DNA of 64,000 bases from Pseudomonadota bacterium (GCA_026398735.1 JAPLSH010000008.1:1-64000); one strand, 5' to 3'. Shown: positions 17,436 to 26,786, counted from the first letter of the stretch. Notes: a model not told the origin generated them from the sequence alone. Numbers and translations are program-made.

Positions 17436-17708
17436 ATGGCTAAGGCAAAGCGCAATGTTGGCCTGGAGATACTCAAGGGCATTCGCGAGATCAATCGAGG
17501 AGAGCCCGGACGGATCGCCAAAGTACCGGCTGTGGCGGATGTGCGGGCGCGAACGGGGCTTTCGCAATCAGCGTTTGCGAGACTTATGGGCGTCTCGGTG
17601 CGCACTCTGCAGGAATGGGAACAGGGACGCCGTGCGCCGTCAGGCGCAGCACGCACATTGATTCTGGTAGCAGCTAAAAACCCAGCGGCCCTTGCTGAAG
17701 TGGCTTAG
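17436..17708 (+). CDS. XRE-family regulator, HigA/NadS-type antitoxin
   Basis: A 90-residue protein with a helix-turn-helix of the type found in antitoxins encoded behind RelE/HigB toxins (VRARTGLSQSAFARLMGVSVRTLQEWEQGRRAPSG). No intact toxin gene precedes it. A 25-codon frame (17358-17435) ends in a TAG that directly abuts this ATG, an arrangement seen when a toxin gene sits immediately upstream, so it may be the stub of a lost toxin. The inverted repeat at 17383-17403 may serve self-repression. An orphan antitoxin is the simplest reading. Confidence 0.82.
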   Translation: MAKAKRNVGLEILKGIREINRGEPGRIAKVPAVADVRARTGLSQSAFARLMGVSVRTLQEWEQGRRAPSGAARTLILVAAKNPAALAEVA

Positions 17709-17749
17709 CGCGCTATCCTGCGGGCTCAAACAAAAAACCGGGGATTCAC

Positions 17750-18244
17750 ATGAAGTCGATCATCAAGACTGTGGCCATCGCTGCGTTAGCCTGCCTGTCG
17801 CTGCCGGCACTGGCAGATGTGTCGCTCAACGGCGTGCGTGTTGGCGCCAAAGACTCGGCCGCTGTCGCAAAGTTTTATCAGGCTGCTTTCGGCATGCAGG
17901 AAGTGCAGCGCATCCAAACGCCGCAGATGCTCGAGATCATGTTGAACTTCGGTGCGACACCCGTTGCTGCACAAGCCACGCGTGCCGCAAGGGATGGCAG
18001 CGACATCGTGATCATGTCGCGCCCTGCAGACGACAGCAAAGACGTGATGCCTCACATCGTGCTCAACGTGACCGACATGGCAGCAACAGTGAAGGCATTA
18101 AAAGCCGCCGGCGGCACGATGGAGCGCGAGCCGTTTGAGTTTGGCAAGACCGGCATCTTTATCGGGATGGCGATCGACCCGGCTGGCAATCACGTTGAGC
18201 TGATTCAGCAGCCCAAGGCTGCGGCTGCGCCATCCAAGAAATAG
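17750..18244 (+). CDS. secreted VOC/glyoxalase-fold protein
   Basis: A 164-residue protein with a signal peptide (about 1-22, ending ALPALA|D) and a vicinal-oxygen-chelate fold: GVRVGAKDSAAVAKFYQAAFGMQEV at the start and MAIDPAGNHVELIQQP at the end are the two typical edges of a VOC module. Such folds bind a metal and small substrates, but export to the periplasm is less common. No partner gene nearby suggests a substrate. Confidence 0.82.
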   Translation: MKSIIKTVAIAALACLSLPALADVSLNGVRVGAKDSAAVAKFYQAAFGMQEVQRIQTPQMLEIMLNFGATPVAAQATRAARDGSDIVIMSRPADDSKDVMPHIVLNVTDMAATVKALKAAGGTMEREPFEFGKTGIFIGMAIDPAGNHVELIQQPKAAAAPSKK

Positions 18245-18275
18245 CTTGAGTGCCCCTCGCGCAGAGGTGCCTTGA

Positions 18276-18974
18276 TCAGACGGATAAGCCCACAACCCGG
18301 CTCACACAACTGCGGTGGATCTGCCGCAGTTGCTCCGCATACAGCCCTTGCAGCGTAGGCAACTGATGGTGCCCCACCCCTGCGGGGATCGGCACCAACT
18401 GCGGCACCGTCAGCGTGACGCAGCCTGCCGCATGGGCAGAACGCGCGCCGGTGGGTGAGTCCTCTATAGCAAGACAGTGCTGCGGCGCTACGCCCAAGCG
18501 CGATGCCGCAGTCAGATACGCCTCTGGATGTGGCTTGCCTTGGCTCACATCGTCGCCGGCCACCACGGTGGCAAACGAGCCAGCAGGCAACGCAGGCAGC
18601 AGCGCATCAACAAATCGCCGCCAAGACATCGTGACCAGCGCGCAGGGAATACCCGCTGCGCCAAGGTCTGCGAGCAACTCCCGCGCGCCCGGTCGCCAAG
18701 GCACACGCTGACGCACACGTTCAATCACGCCATCGAGCAACAGATGAACAATATCGTCGATGGGCAGTTGCAGCTCGCCATGCAGTGCCATGTAGCGTGC
18801 CGAGTCGCGCAGATCACGACCCACCAACGCATGACCATGCGCTTGCGTCCACGCGCCATTGCCATGCTCGGCCACAATCTCGAATTCGCGTGCGATCCAA
18901 TAGTCTTCGGTGTCGACCAACGTGCCGTCCATGTCCCACAGCACTGCGGCGAGCGGCGAATGCAGATCGGTCAC
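18276..18974 (-). CDS. HAD-superfamily phosphatase (beta-phosphoglucomutase-like)
   Basis: A 232-residue HAD hydrolase. Motif I is DMDGTLVDTE (nucleophile Asp and acid/base Asp), motif II is the Thr of ALVTMS, motif III the Lys of GKPHPEAY and motif IV IEDSPTGARSA. A helical cap lies between residues 20 and 90. Members dephosphorylate sugar phosphates or similar metabolites. The GTG start overlaps the patatin stop (GTGA), so the two are translationally coupled. Confidence 0.9.
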   Translation of the reverse strand: MTDLHSPLAAVLWDMDGTLVDTEDYWIAREFEIVAEHGNGAWTQAHGHALVGRDLRDSARYMALHGELQLPIDDIVHLLLDGVIERVRQRVPWRPGARELLADLGAAGIPCALVTMSWRRFVDALLPALPAGSFATVVAGDDVSQGKPHPEAYLTAASRLGVAPQHCLAIEDSPTGARSAHAAGCVTLTVPQLVPIPAGVGHHQLPTLQGLYAEQLRQIHRSCVSRVVGLSV

Positions 18975-19990
18975 TGCTGACGCTGGGCCGCTTGTGCAGC
19001 CTGAGCGGCCTTGCGCAGGCGATCCTCGCGCGCGGCGATGCGCTCGCGGATGCGCGGCACTGCGGCCAATGCCGCCTTCTCGCCTTCAAGGATGGCCAAG
19101 TGCCGACTGTCAAAGCTGGCACTTGCCAGTTCTGCCGTTGCCGGCGACACAACGACGTCTGCGCTCTGCAACTCTTGCGCGGCGATCGTGCGGCCCATGA
19201 TCAGGAAGGTTTGCAGCAGCACATCGATGGTGCCCTGCACTTTGGCGCGCAGCGGCTCTTGCGAAATATCGACTGCAATCACGATGTCGGCGCCCATGTC
19301 GCGTGCGGCTTTCACCGGCACTGGGCTGGTGAGCCCACCATCCACAAATTCGCGACCATCAATGATGACCGGTTGAAACACGCCCGGCACGCTGCTGGAA
19401 GCACGCACCGCCATGCCAGTGTTACCGCGCCTGAACACTACCGACTCGCCTGAATGCAGGTCGGTGGCCACCACGCCCAGCGGCTTGGCCAGCTTGTCGA
19501 TGGCCCGACCTTTTACTGCATCGTTGATGTACTTCTGTAGCGACTCGCCCTTGATGAAGCCGCGATTGGGCAACGCCCAATCACTGACAGACTTCTCGTC
19601 CAGATCCAGCGCGCGACGCTGCAGATCAAAGCCCGTGATGCCAGCCGCATACAGCGCGCCCACCACACTGCCTGCACTGGTGCCGACAATCATGTCGGGC
19701 GCCAAGCCTTGTGATTCGAGCATCTTGATCACGCCCACATGCGCAAAGCCACGCGCTGCGCCACCGCCGAGTACCAGTGCGATTTTGGGCGGCGGGATGA
19801 CGATGGGACGCGGAGGTGGCGGTGGTGGTGGCAGCAACGAAGGCGGCACACTGACCGGCGCAACCACCGGCGCAGTGACCGGCACCGGTTGCTGCCCAAT
19901 GGGCGCTTCGGGCTTACGCGGTGCGCTGCCGCAGGCGGCAAGCGTCAGGCTGATGACAAGTAGAAGGGTCGCGCGCGCACAAGCCGCCAT
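18971..19990 (-). CDS. patatin-like phospholipase lipoprotein
   Basis: A 339-residue lipoprotein: signal peptide with lipobox LAAC, then a Pro-rich linker (with a run PPPPPPP) and a patatin domain. The oxyanion motif GGGAARGFAH, the nucleophile GTSAGS and the DGG of the Ser-Asp dyad (FVDGGLTSP) are all present, so acyl hydrolase activity is likely. It resembles the RssA/NTE group. ATG at 19990 is chosen because it precedes the lipobox; the frame is open to 20065 within the upstream gene. Confidence 0.92.
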   Translation of the reverse strand: MAACARATLLLVISLTLAACGSAPRKPEAPIGQQPVPVTAPVVAPVSVPPSLLPPPPPPPRPIVIPPPKIALVLGGGAARGFAHVGVIKMLESQGLAPDMIVGTSAGSVVGALYAAGITGFDLQRRALDLDEKSVSDWALPNRGFIKGESLQKYINDAVKGRAIDKLAKPLGVVATDLHSGESVVFRRGNTGMAVRASSSVPGVFQPVIIDGREFVDGGLTSPVPVKAARDMGADIVIAVDISQEPLRAKVQGTIDVLLQTFLIMGRTIAAQELQSADVVVSPATAELASASFDSRHLAILEGEKAALAAVPRIRERIAAREDRLRKAAQAAQAAQRQQ

Positions 19991-20006
19991 CGACTGGCGG
20001 TTTGAT

Positions 20007-20798
20007 CTACGGGAATACGGGTTCGCCGTTAGATCCCACGTTGCGGTTGTTCTCGGCACAAACAAATTCCTGCAGCCTCAGTTCGGGCCGATGGCGGTAT
20101 CGGCGCACATGTGTCCAAGGCGTTTCAAACACCTTGGGATCGGTGACAGTGATCTCGGCAACAAGAATGCCGGGCTCTTTGAGGTAGATGCGCTCGGTGA
20201 TCCGCTGGGCATCACTGACAGGGAGACCCGATTGATCGATGAGCACGTCGTCACGCACGCCCACTGTATCAACAACCAGCGTGTCCCCTTCCCAATGTCC
20301 TACCGAATGCCCTGCAAAGGTGGCCAGCAACTCGTCTTCGGGCGGATGCTTCGTGCCATCGGTCCAAATACGTCTGGAGGCGGCCTGCCACTCTGACGTG
20401 ATGGTCACCTGTCCGGCAGTCTGCAGCAGCTCCATGCCGTAGATGGCCCCCATCATCCGGGGCATCCCCGGGGGCATGCATAGACCCGTCGGGTCATATC
20501 GCACGATGCCCGCCGCTGCGTCCTTGAGTCCGGTCTCGTACTTTTCCTTGTAAGGGGATTTAAGGGGCGAATGCGGACTGCGCGGAATCTGTGCGCCCTG
20601 GGCACCAGTCGTTTTGGCAACCTCTGCACCGGGACCGAAGTTGCGGTCCAGCAGCCCGCCGACGGGCGACCAGAATCCGGTCATGTTTGGTTTGCCGTCC
20701 GGCAGGCGCGCCGGCTTCGGACCCGGCGACACATCTGCACCAGCAGCAAGCACCGGCACTGCCAGCAGCATAAGCCCAAGCGTCAGCAGCGCACGCAT
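20007..20798 (-). CDS. secreted DUF6152-partner protein (copy 3)
   Basis: A 263-residue secreted protein (signal peptide about 1-18). Landmarks shared with the copies at 21194 and 22423 are a G.W near the N-terminus (TGFWSPVGG), CMPPGMPRMM, GHSVGHWEGDTLVVDTVG, a TER segment and a C-terminal LQEFVCAENNRN. I know of no assigned function for this family. Its ATG shares one base with the stop of the preceding DUF6152 gene, so the pair is coupled. Confidence 0.8.
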   Translation of the reverse strand: MRALLTLGLMLLAVPVLAAGADVSPGPKPARLPDGKPNMTGFWSPVGGLLDRNFGPGAEVAKTTGAQGAQIPRSPHSPLKSPYKEKYETGLKDAAAGIVRYDPTGLCMPPGMPRMMGAIYGMELLQTAGQVTITSEWQAASRRIWTDGTKHPPEDELLATFAGHSVGHWEGDTLVVDTVGVRDDVLIDQSGLPVSDAQRITERIYLKEPGILVAEITVTDPKVFETPWTHVRRYRHRPELRLQEFVCAENNRNVGSNGEPVFP

Positions 20799-21172
20799 CA
20801 GGCGCCACCGCCGAGTTTGGTGCCGTCAGGCAAAGTGACCAGCAGCAGATTGCCGCCCGCATTACCGTCGCGCAGTGGGTTGATCAGCAGCTTGATGCGA
20901 TCACCAGGTTTGAGCGTGTTCTTTTTCCAACCCGCGCGTCCCAGCACGTTAGGACTTAAGGCCTCGATCGACCACTCTTTCGGTGCTCCACCATCTGCCG
21001 GCGTGACCATCACCTGGATCCAGGAGTGCGGATTGGTGAACTGAAACTCCTTCACCACACCCTCGATCTCTACCTGCGCATTACGGTCGAACATCGCAAA
21101 GGAGTGGTGTGCAAAGGCGGGCCACGCGAGCAGCACACCAGACAACAGAGCAGCCAATGTGTGCTTGCGCAT
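20798..21172 (-). CDS. DUF6152 family secreted protein (copy 3)
   Basis: A 124-residue protein with a signal peptide ending AFA and a mature start of HHSFAMFDRNAQ. Other DUF6152 landmarks are EGVVKEFQFTNPHSWIQVMV, a W.IE..SP..L.R.GW segment and PGDRIKLLINPLRDG. The fold looks all-beta. If signal peptidase cuts after AFA the first two mature residues are histidines, which could bind a metal. Function is not established. Confidence 0.85.
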   Translation of the reverse strand: MRKHTLAALLSGVLLAWPAFAHHSFAMFDRNAQVEIEGVVKEFQFTNPHSWIQVMVTPADGGAPKEWSIEALSPNVLGRAGWKKNTLKPGDRIKLLINPLRDGNAGGNLLLVTLPDGTKLGGGA

Positions 21173-21193
21173 AAGGTTTATCCGGCTCCGGTG

Positions 21194-22009
21194 CTACTTG
21201 CTGGAAGGCGTGGCGATCGGACGCAGGATGCCCTTTTCGTCCGACGCGTAGTGGTTGTCTTCCTGCAGGCAAACAAACTCCTGCAATTCAGCATCAGACT
21301 TTTTGTATTGCTTGGCCGTGACCCAAGGCTTGGTCAGGATGCTGGGGTCGTGCATCGTCAACTCGTCAACAAAGCCATCTTTGGTCAGCGAGAACCGCTC
21401 GACAATACGCAACTGCTCGGTATGCGGAACACCCGGCTGGATATCCGGTGCGGTGTTCATGCCCACGGTGTCCACGACCAGCGTGTTGCCCTCCCACCAG
21501 CCAATGGAATGACCATAGTAGGTAGGAATCAGATCGTCACCCTGCGGGTGATCGCGGCCATCGAGCCAGATCCAACGAACAGCGTTGTAATACTCGTGGA
21601 TGATCGTGATCAGCTTTGGCGTATGGATGATCTGGATCGGGTACACGCGCGTCAGGATCAACGGAAAGCCCGGCGGCGCGCAGGTGCCTGTCTTGTCACG
21701 CGCGTTAAAGCCCTCTGCGCGCAGGCGCAGCACTTCGTCCAGTACAGCCTGAGCCTCGGGCTTCAGCGGCGGGTCGGGCTTAAAGCCTGCAGCACCTTCC
21801 GGCTGCGTCACCCACCACACACCGTTCAGGTCAAAGGCCTGCTTATCCGACTTGCGGTTGGACTTAACAACACCAGGAGTCTTTTGCTGGGCAGCGGGCG
21901 GCGCGATGACGCCAGTGGTGGCGTTCTGTGCAGCAGCTGAAGTCAGCTGCAGGCAACAGGCAATGGCAGCTACCGAGGCAGCAAGGGTCGTGCGACGCAA
22001 AGTAATCAT
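21194..22009 (-). CDS. secreted DUF6152-partner protein (copy 2)
   Basis: A 271-residue secreted protein paralogous to the genes at 20007 and 22423. It has a longer Ala/Gln-rich linker after the signal peptide, then LNGVWWVTQ, CAPPGFPLILTRVYPIQI, GHSIGWWEGNTLVVDTVGMN, a VERF segment and ELQEFVCLQEDNHY. The ATG at 22009 follows GAGGT and begins the signal peptide; the frame upstream to 22087 overlaps the DUF6152 gene. Function unknown. Confidence 0.8.
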   Translation of the reverse strand: MITLRRTTLAASVAAIACCLQLTSAAAQNATTGVIAPPAAQQKTPGVVKSNRKSDKQAFDLNGVWWVTQPEGAAGFKPDPPLKPEAQAVLDEVLRLRAEGFNARDKTGTCAPPGFPLILTRVYPIQIIHTPKLITIIHEYYNAVRWIWLDGRDHPQGDDLIPTYYGHSIGWWEGNTLVVDTVGMNTAPDIQPGVPHTEQLRIVERFSLTKDGFVDELTMHDPSILTKPWVTAKQYKKSDAELQEFVCLQEDNHYASDEKGILRPIATPSSK

Positions 22010-22016
22010 GACAACC

Positions 22017-22397
22017 TCAACGCTCAGTCCAGACGGAACCATCAGCCTTGGTGACCGAGACAACCCGGCCACTGGATGAACCATCACGCATAGGATTGGT
22101 GACGACCGTTACCTTGTCGCCCACTTGGAAAGTAGTGGGACGCCAGCCGCGCCGAAGCAGCAGGTTCGGGCTGGTCAGCTCTACGCCGTATTCCACTTCC
22201 GCGCCCTCTGCATTCTTGACGGACAAGAAAAGCCAGCCATGCGGATTGGTCCACTGGTATTTCTTGACGGTAGCCTCGTATGTCTCCGTCTTGCGGAAAT
22301 CAAACATAGAGGCAGAGTGGTGGGCGATGGCGGTCTGGGCACAGGCCAGGAGCAACACGCCCGAGGCCAGCCAGCCAGTGACAGTGGTTTTGTTCAT
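22017..22397 (-). CDS. DUF6152 family secreted protein (copy 2)
   Basis: A 126-residue protein with a signal peptide ending AIA and mature start HHSASMFDFRKT. The conserved KKYQWTNPHGWLFLSV and QVGDKVTVVTNPMRDGSS follow. It is the second of three DUF6152 genes and lies 7 bases before its partner gene. As in the other copies, the predicted mature N-terminus is His-His-Ser. Confidence 0.85.
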   Translation of the reverse strand: MNKTTVTGWLASGVLLLACAQTAIAHHSASMFDFRKTETYEATVKKYQWTNPHGWLFLSVKNAEGAEVEYGVELTSPNLLLRRGWRPTTFQVGDKVTVVTNPMRDGSSSGRVVSVTKADGSVWTER

Positions 22398-22422
22398 GGG
22401 TTTTTACTCAAGAATGCTGATG

Positions 22423-23169
22423 CTAGGGCACTCCTGTGAAACCGGTCGTACCGTCGGCGTTCACAGGGTTGCGGTTGTTCTCGGCACACACGTATTCAAG
22501 CAAGCGCTCGCCGGGCTTGCGGGTATAGGTGCGAACCACAGTCCAAGGTTTGGTCAAGGCCTTGGCGTCGTTCAGGGTGATGCTGATTTCCAACTTATCC
22601 GGACCCGTAAGACGCATCCGCTCGGTCACTTTCAGTACGTCGCTATGCGGAAAATGAGTCGTGTCGAGCACAGACTTCGGGTTCATATCGATGGTATCGA
22701 TGACCAGCGTGTCGCCTTCCCACTTGCCGGTCGAATGCCCGTTGAACGTGGGCGCACCCAGCGGAGCCGGACCTGAACCATCCAAGCCGATGAGCCGCAT
22801 CTGACTCATGTACTCGTACAGGATGTAGACGGTCTTTGCGGTGACGACCACTTCGAAAGGAAACGGCGACGCAAGAATGCGCGGCACGCCAGGAGGCATG
22901 CACTGCGTCGTCGGATCTGCCTTGGGCTTACCGCGGGCGGCAGCATCAAGCGACTGCTGGTAACGCGCCACGTACTCTGGTGTGAACGGGGCCTTGGTCT
23001 TCTCGCCGGCCTTAACCGACGTGTCCCATAGCACCCCTTGATCACCAGACCAGATACCGTTGAACGCTGCTTTGTCGACCTCTGCAGCGACGCTGAGACT
23101 GCTCGCAGCGGTCAGAGCCAGCAATGCCATGGTGCAAGTCAAAATCGTACTGGCGCGCATAGCACTCAT
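22423..23169 (-). CDS. secreted DUF6152-partner protein (copy 1)
   Basis: A 248-residue secreted protein (signal peptide about 1-29). Shared landmarks: FNGIWSGDQG, CMPPGVPRILASPFPFEV, GHSTGKWEGDTLVIDTIDMN, TERMRL and LLEYVCAENNRNP. The ATG overlaps the upstream DUF6152 stop by four bases. A second in-frame ATG three codons later is an alternative start. Function unknown; it stands closest of the three partner genes to the TonB receptor. Confidence 0.8.
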   Translation of the reverse strand: MSAMRASTILTCTMALLALTAASSLSVAAEVDKAAFNGIWSGDQGVLWDTSVKAGEKTKAPFTPEYVARYQQSLDAAARGKPKADPTTQCMPPGVPRILASPFPFEVVVTAKTVYILYEYMSQMRLIGLDGSGPAPLGAPTFNGHSTGKWEGDTLVIDTIDMNPKSVLDTTHFPHSDVLKVTERMRLTGPDKLEISITLNDAKALTKPWTVVRTYTRKPGERLLEYVCAENNRNPVNADGTTGFTGVP

Positions 23170-23576
23170 CCCGGCACTGTGGAGTTGAGGTTGCCCAGCG
23201 TCCGGCCATCCGGGAAACGGGCATGTACGAAGTTCGCGCCCCGGCCACCATCGCGCAACGGATTGACGGTCAGACTGACCTTATCACCGGGTTTGAAGCT
23301 TTCCCGGGTCCAGCCTTGGCGCATCAGCATGTTGGGACTGGCGCCTTCGATGCTCCACTCCTCCTCAACACCCTTGTCGTTGCGGACCATGACCTGCACA
23401 AAGATATGCGGATTGGTCCACTGAAACTCCCGCACCACGCCTTCCAGCATGATGCGAGTGCTGCGGTCAAAGACCGCAAACGAATGATGCGCTCGTGCCG
23501 GCAGTGCAGACCCTGCGAGCACTACGCCCGCAAGTTGCAGCACAGACCTGCGTGTGTGCTTTCCGTCAGAAGCCAA
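23166..23576 (-). CDS. DUF6152 family protein with Tat-like signal (copy 1)
   Basis: About 136 residues. Near the N-terminus is HTRRSVLQLAGVVLAGSALPARA, which resembles a twin-arginine signal, followed by mature HHSFAVFDRST and the family segment REFQWTNPHIFVQVMV. There is no ATG near the signal: the frame opens upstream inside the receptor gene, so I choose TTG at 23576, preceded by GGGGGTG. It overlaps the receptor stop by 11 bases. Tat export of a folded protein would fit a bound cofactor or metal, but this is inference. Confidence 0.72.
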   Translation of the reverse strand: MASDGKHTRRSVLQLAGVVLAGSALPARAHHSFAVFDRSTRIMLEGVVREFQWTNPHIFVQVMVRNDKGVEEEWSIEGASPNMLMRQGWTRESFKPGDKVSLTVNPLRDGGRGANFVHARFPDGRTLGNLNSTVPG

Positions 23577-26500
23577 ACCGCACCCCCAGCTTGTAGGTGC
23601 GACCGATGAGGTCATACAGACTCGCATTGGTCGGGTTGTTGCCGGCGAACGGCGGCGGATCACGATCGAGCAGGTTGTTGACGACACCAAAGAGTTGCAA
23701 CGTGCCGCCCGCGCTCTCGATCAGATCGTACTGGCCAGACAGATTGACGTAGCTGACCGGCTTGCGCACGTTGATGTTGATGCTGTTGCTCAACGTGGGG
23801 CTATAGGCCGGATCGTCAGGTCCGATCAATTCGACATCCTGCTTGGTCTCACCCACATAGCGCAGCTGCGCAGTGGCAGACAAGCGATTGACGCGGTAGG
23901 TCAGGCTGCCATTGGCAGACCACTTGGGAACAGTCTGATAGATGCGGTTGATCGCGCCATTCGGATCGGTTGTTGTCAACTCGTTGACGAAGGTACCAAA
24001 GCCGCGCATCTGCAAGCGACCCGGCAGACCCACGCGACCCATGTCGAAGTTGTAAGACAACTCCAGGTCAACACCACTGGTCTCCAGAGAGTTGAAGTTG
24101 ACCTGACGGTTGTTGATCGACGTAATCGTCTTGCCCGTCCCGAAGACGATGTTGCTGCACAGACTGGCAACACCCGCATAGCAACGATCAACGGTCAGCT
24201 GTGAGCTGAACTGGGAGATGACGTTCTGCAGGTCGATGCGGTAGTAGTCCACCGACGCGCGAAGACCCTCCAGCCATTCCGGCTGGTAGAGCACGCCGGC
24301 GGTTAACGTATCGGCATTCTCTGGCGTCAGCGCATCATTGCCACTGGTGAACTGGTCGATCTGCAGACCGCCTTGGCCAGTCCAAGGGTTCGTGACGCTA
24401 ACGCGAGAAGACACTGCGACGGAGTACAACTCGCTGATGTTCGGCGCGCGAATGTCGCGGGACTGCGTAGCACGCAACTTCAGTTGCGAGTTCGGCTCGT
24501 AGCCCAAGCCGATCTTCCAAGTCGTCACCGGACCACTGGTGCTGTAGTCGGTATGACGCGCTGCGGTGTTGAGCTCTAGCTTACGTACCAGCGGCTTGTC
24601 GACCAGCAGCGGCAGCACCGCCTCGACATACGCCTCGCGCGTCGAATACTCGCCATTGAGTGGCTTGTAGTTGCCCAGATCGAATCGGCTCAGCTCCGAG
24701 TCCTTGTCAACGACTGACACCGACTTCTCGCTGCGGTATTCCAAACCCGCAGCCAGCGACAGGTCGCCGGCCCACAACGTGACCGGCGAACCGGTGATGT
24801 TGGCGGCAGCCACGCTCGTGGTCGTGGTCTGGTCGTTGACGCCAGCACGACGCACGTAATCTACGGCGGCCTGTGAGGGCGAATTGCGTCCGAAGATGTT
24901 GAAGGGTACGCAGCCGGGATCGGCAGTCGTGACAGTGCCACGACAGACAATTGCACCGCTGGCATTCACGACGGCATCGGTGGCCGCTGTGTAGTTGGAG
25001 TTGATGGTGCCCTGATCGCGCTGCCAGATCTTGTTCTGGCCCCGCTGATAATTGGCGTTCCATGACCAGCCACGTGCCAACTCACCCTTAAGGCCAAAGA
25101 CCACGCGCTCCATCGTCTGGTCTGAGTTGCGGGTGTAGAAGCCGTAGTTGTCATCGAACGCAATACGGCCGACCGTGATCGACGTCAGCTTGTTCGTCAC
25201 CATCTGTTGGCGAACTGCTGCCGGCAAGTAGGCATTGTCGACCTTGATCGACAGCGACGCATCGTCGCGACGGCTGGCAGATAGGCCGCGGAACCGCGTG
25301 CCGCCAGTGGAGGCTTCTACGAAGCTCTCGATATAGTCGTTGAAACGGAAATTGGCTCGCGTGAGCAAGGCATAGCGTTCGATCGGATTGACCAGATTCG
25401 AGCCACCGGTGAAATAGATGCCGGGGTTGCTGGCAGCGCCGCCACCCACCATCTGGTTGCCGCCGACAACAGAGCCCGGCACAAACACAGTGGTCTGACC
25501 ATTAGTCAGGAACTCGATGTTATCGAGCGGACCACCGACGATGATGCCGCCGGGCGCCATGCGGTCCGAGATGCGCACATCTTGCGCAACGATGCGCGAC
25601 GCCAGACCGGCGGTGCGGGTCGTGCCCAGACTGACAGTACCCCAGGCCTCACGACCCCAATCACGCGTGACATAGCCGTCTGGCACGCCCTCGTTATCGA
25701 CGTACTCGGCACCGAAAACGATATGGCCACGACCATCGGCGAACGGCGTACCGGCTGCCAGCGACACGGCAACTTCGTTGAAGTCGGACTGAGCGGACTG
25801 ACCGCGCGTCACGCTGCCCTCAACCCCGTTGAGGCGATCCTTCAGGATGAGGTTGACCACACCGGCTACGGCATCAGAGCCCCAGGCTGCAGAGGCGCCA
25901 CCGGTCACCACTTCAGTGCGCTCGATGAGGCTGGAGGGAATCAGATTGAGATCGACCTGACCCTTGGCGTTGGAGGAGGTAAAGCGGCGGCCATCAACCA
26001 GTACCAAGGTACGTGGCGTGGCAGTCGGTCCCTGACCGTTCAGGCCGCGAAGATCGAGAAAGCTGCCACCGTTGGTGCTGCCGCCGCGCGCTGCGGCAGC
26101 AGGCGTCTGGCTGGCGCGAAACGCCGGGATCTCGTTGAGCACTTCGGTGATGTTGCTGGCAGCACGACTGCGAATCTCTTCGCTACCAATGATTGTGGTG
26201 GGCGTAGGTGCCGTGAAGCCATCGCGAGCAACGCGCGAACCGGTCACGACGATTTCTTCGGCCACATCGGCAGAGGCTGCAGGGGCTGCGGGGGCTGCTG
26301 CTGCTGCAGGTTCTGCAGAGCGCTGGGCCACTTTCAGAAAGCCGGGTGTTGTCTTGGGGGCAGTCTGGACCGGCGGCAATCCTGCTCGGCGGCGGATCAT
26401 CCAAGTGCCGGTAGGGGAGCGTTCGGCGACCAGCACCGTGCCCTCAAACAGTTGCCGCAGGTCGGCGCCATCGGTCAGTTCGCCGCGCAGTGAGGCTATC

Positions 26501-26685
26501 GTGAGGCCCTCGACCACATCTTCGGTGAACATGATCTGCTGGCCATTGCGCTGGCTGAAGTTGCGCAGCGCCTGCGACAGCGACTGCTGGGGCGCGGTCA
26601 CTTTGGCAGACAAGTCGGCGGCCATCGAGCCGGACGCCAACGCAAGACCTAAGACCGCAGACACGGCCAACCTGACTGTGAGCAT
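23566..26685 (-). CDS. TonB-dependent receptor with STN domain
   Basis: A 1039-residue outer-membrane transporter. After the signal peptide comes a secretin/TonB short N-terminal (STN) domain (ALRNFSQRNGQQIMFTEDVVEGLTIASLRGELT), then a Pro/Ala linker, a TonB box-like EEIVVTGSR, the plug (DLRGLNGQGPTATPRTLVLVDGRR, ERTEVVTGGASAAWGSDAVAGVVNLI) and a beta-barrel ending in the aromatic terminus GVRFGF. The STN domain is what talks to a FecR-type regulator, and sigma/FecR genes lie just upstream. ATG 26685 follows GGGGGA. The ligand is unknown; cargo of such receptors includes siderophores, oligosaccharides and aromatics. Confidence 0.95.
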   Translation of the reverse strand: MLTVRLAVSAVLGLALASGSMAADLSAKVTAPQQSLSQALRNFSQRNGQQIMFTEDVVEGLTIASLRGELTDGADLRQLFEGTVLVAERSPTGTWMIRRRAGLPPVQTAPKTTPGFLKVAQRSAEPAAAAAPAAPAASADVAEEIVVTGSRVARDGFTAPTPTTIIGSEEIRSRAASNITEVLNEIPAFRASQTPAAAARGGSTNGGSFLDLRGLNGQGPTATPRTLVLVDGRRFTSSNAKGQVDLNLIPSSLIERTEVVTGGASAAWGSDAVAGVVNLILKDRLNGVEGSVTRGQSAQSDFNEVAVSLAAGTPFADGRGHIVFGAEYVDNEGVPDGYVTRDWGREAWGTVSLGTTRTAGLASRIVAQDVRISDRMAPGGIIVGGPLDNIEFLTNGQTTVFVPGSVVGGNQMVGGGAASNPGIYFTGGSNLVNPIERYALLTRANFRFNDYIESFVEASTGGTRFRGLSASRRDDASLSIKVDNAYLPAAVRQQMVTNKLTSITVGRIAFDDNYGFYTRNSDQTMERVVFGLKGELARGWSWNANYQRGQNKIWQRDQGTINSNYTAATDAVVNASGAIVCRGTVTTADPGCVPFNIFGRNSPSQAAVDYVRRAGVNDQTTTTSVAAANITGSPVTLWAGDLSLAAGLEYRSEKSVSVVDKDSELSRFDLGNYKPLNGEYSTREAYVEAVLPLLVDKPLVRKLELNTAARHTDYSTSGPVTTWKIGLGYEPNSQLKLRATQSRDIRAPNISELYSVAVSSRVSVTNPWTGQGGLQIDQFTSGNDALTPENADTLTAGVLYQPEWLEGLRASVDYYRIDLQNVISQFSSQLTVDRCYAGVASLCSNIVFGTGKTITSINNRQVNFNSLETSGVDLELSYNFDMGRVGLPGRLQMRGFGTFVNELTTTDPNGAINRIYQTVPKWSANGSLTYRVNRLSATAQLRYVGETKQDVELIGPDDPAYSPTLSNSININVRKPVSYVNLSGQYDLIESAGGTLQLFGVVNNLLDRDPPPFAGNNPTNASLYDLIGRTYKLGVRFGF

Positions 26686-26786
26686 GATTCCCCCGGTAAT
26701 GTTCAATGTCCCATTTGCGCTATACGCAGGACTTAGCTAGGAAGACGACACGAATTAAGAAATCCTCCACCAGCCTGCAATAGAAT

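Noticed and set aside
21026-21940. 304-codon plus-strand frame opposite the DUF6152/partner genes
   Set aside because: Crosses the border between two convincing minus-strand genes and has no recognisable motif.
25582-26493. 303-codon plus-strand frame opposite the TonB receptor
   Set aside because: Shadow frame of the receptor's plug region; low-complexity composition and no ribosome binding site.
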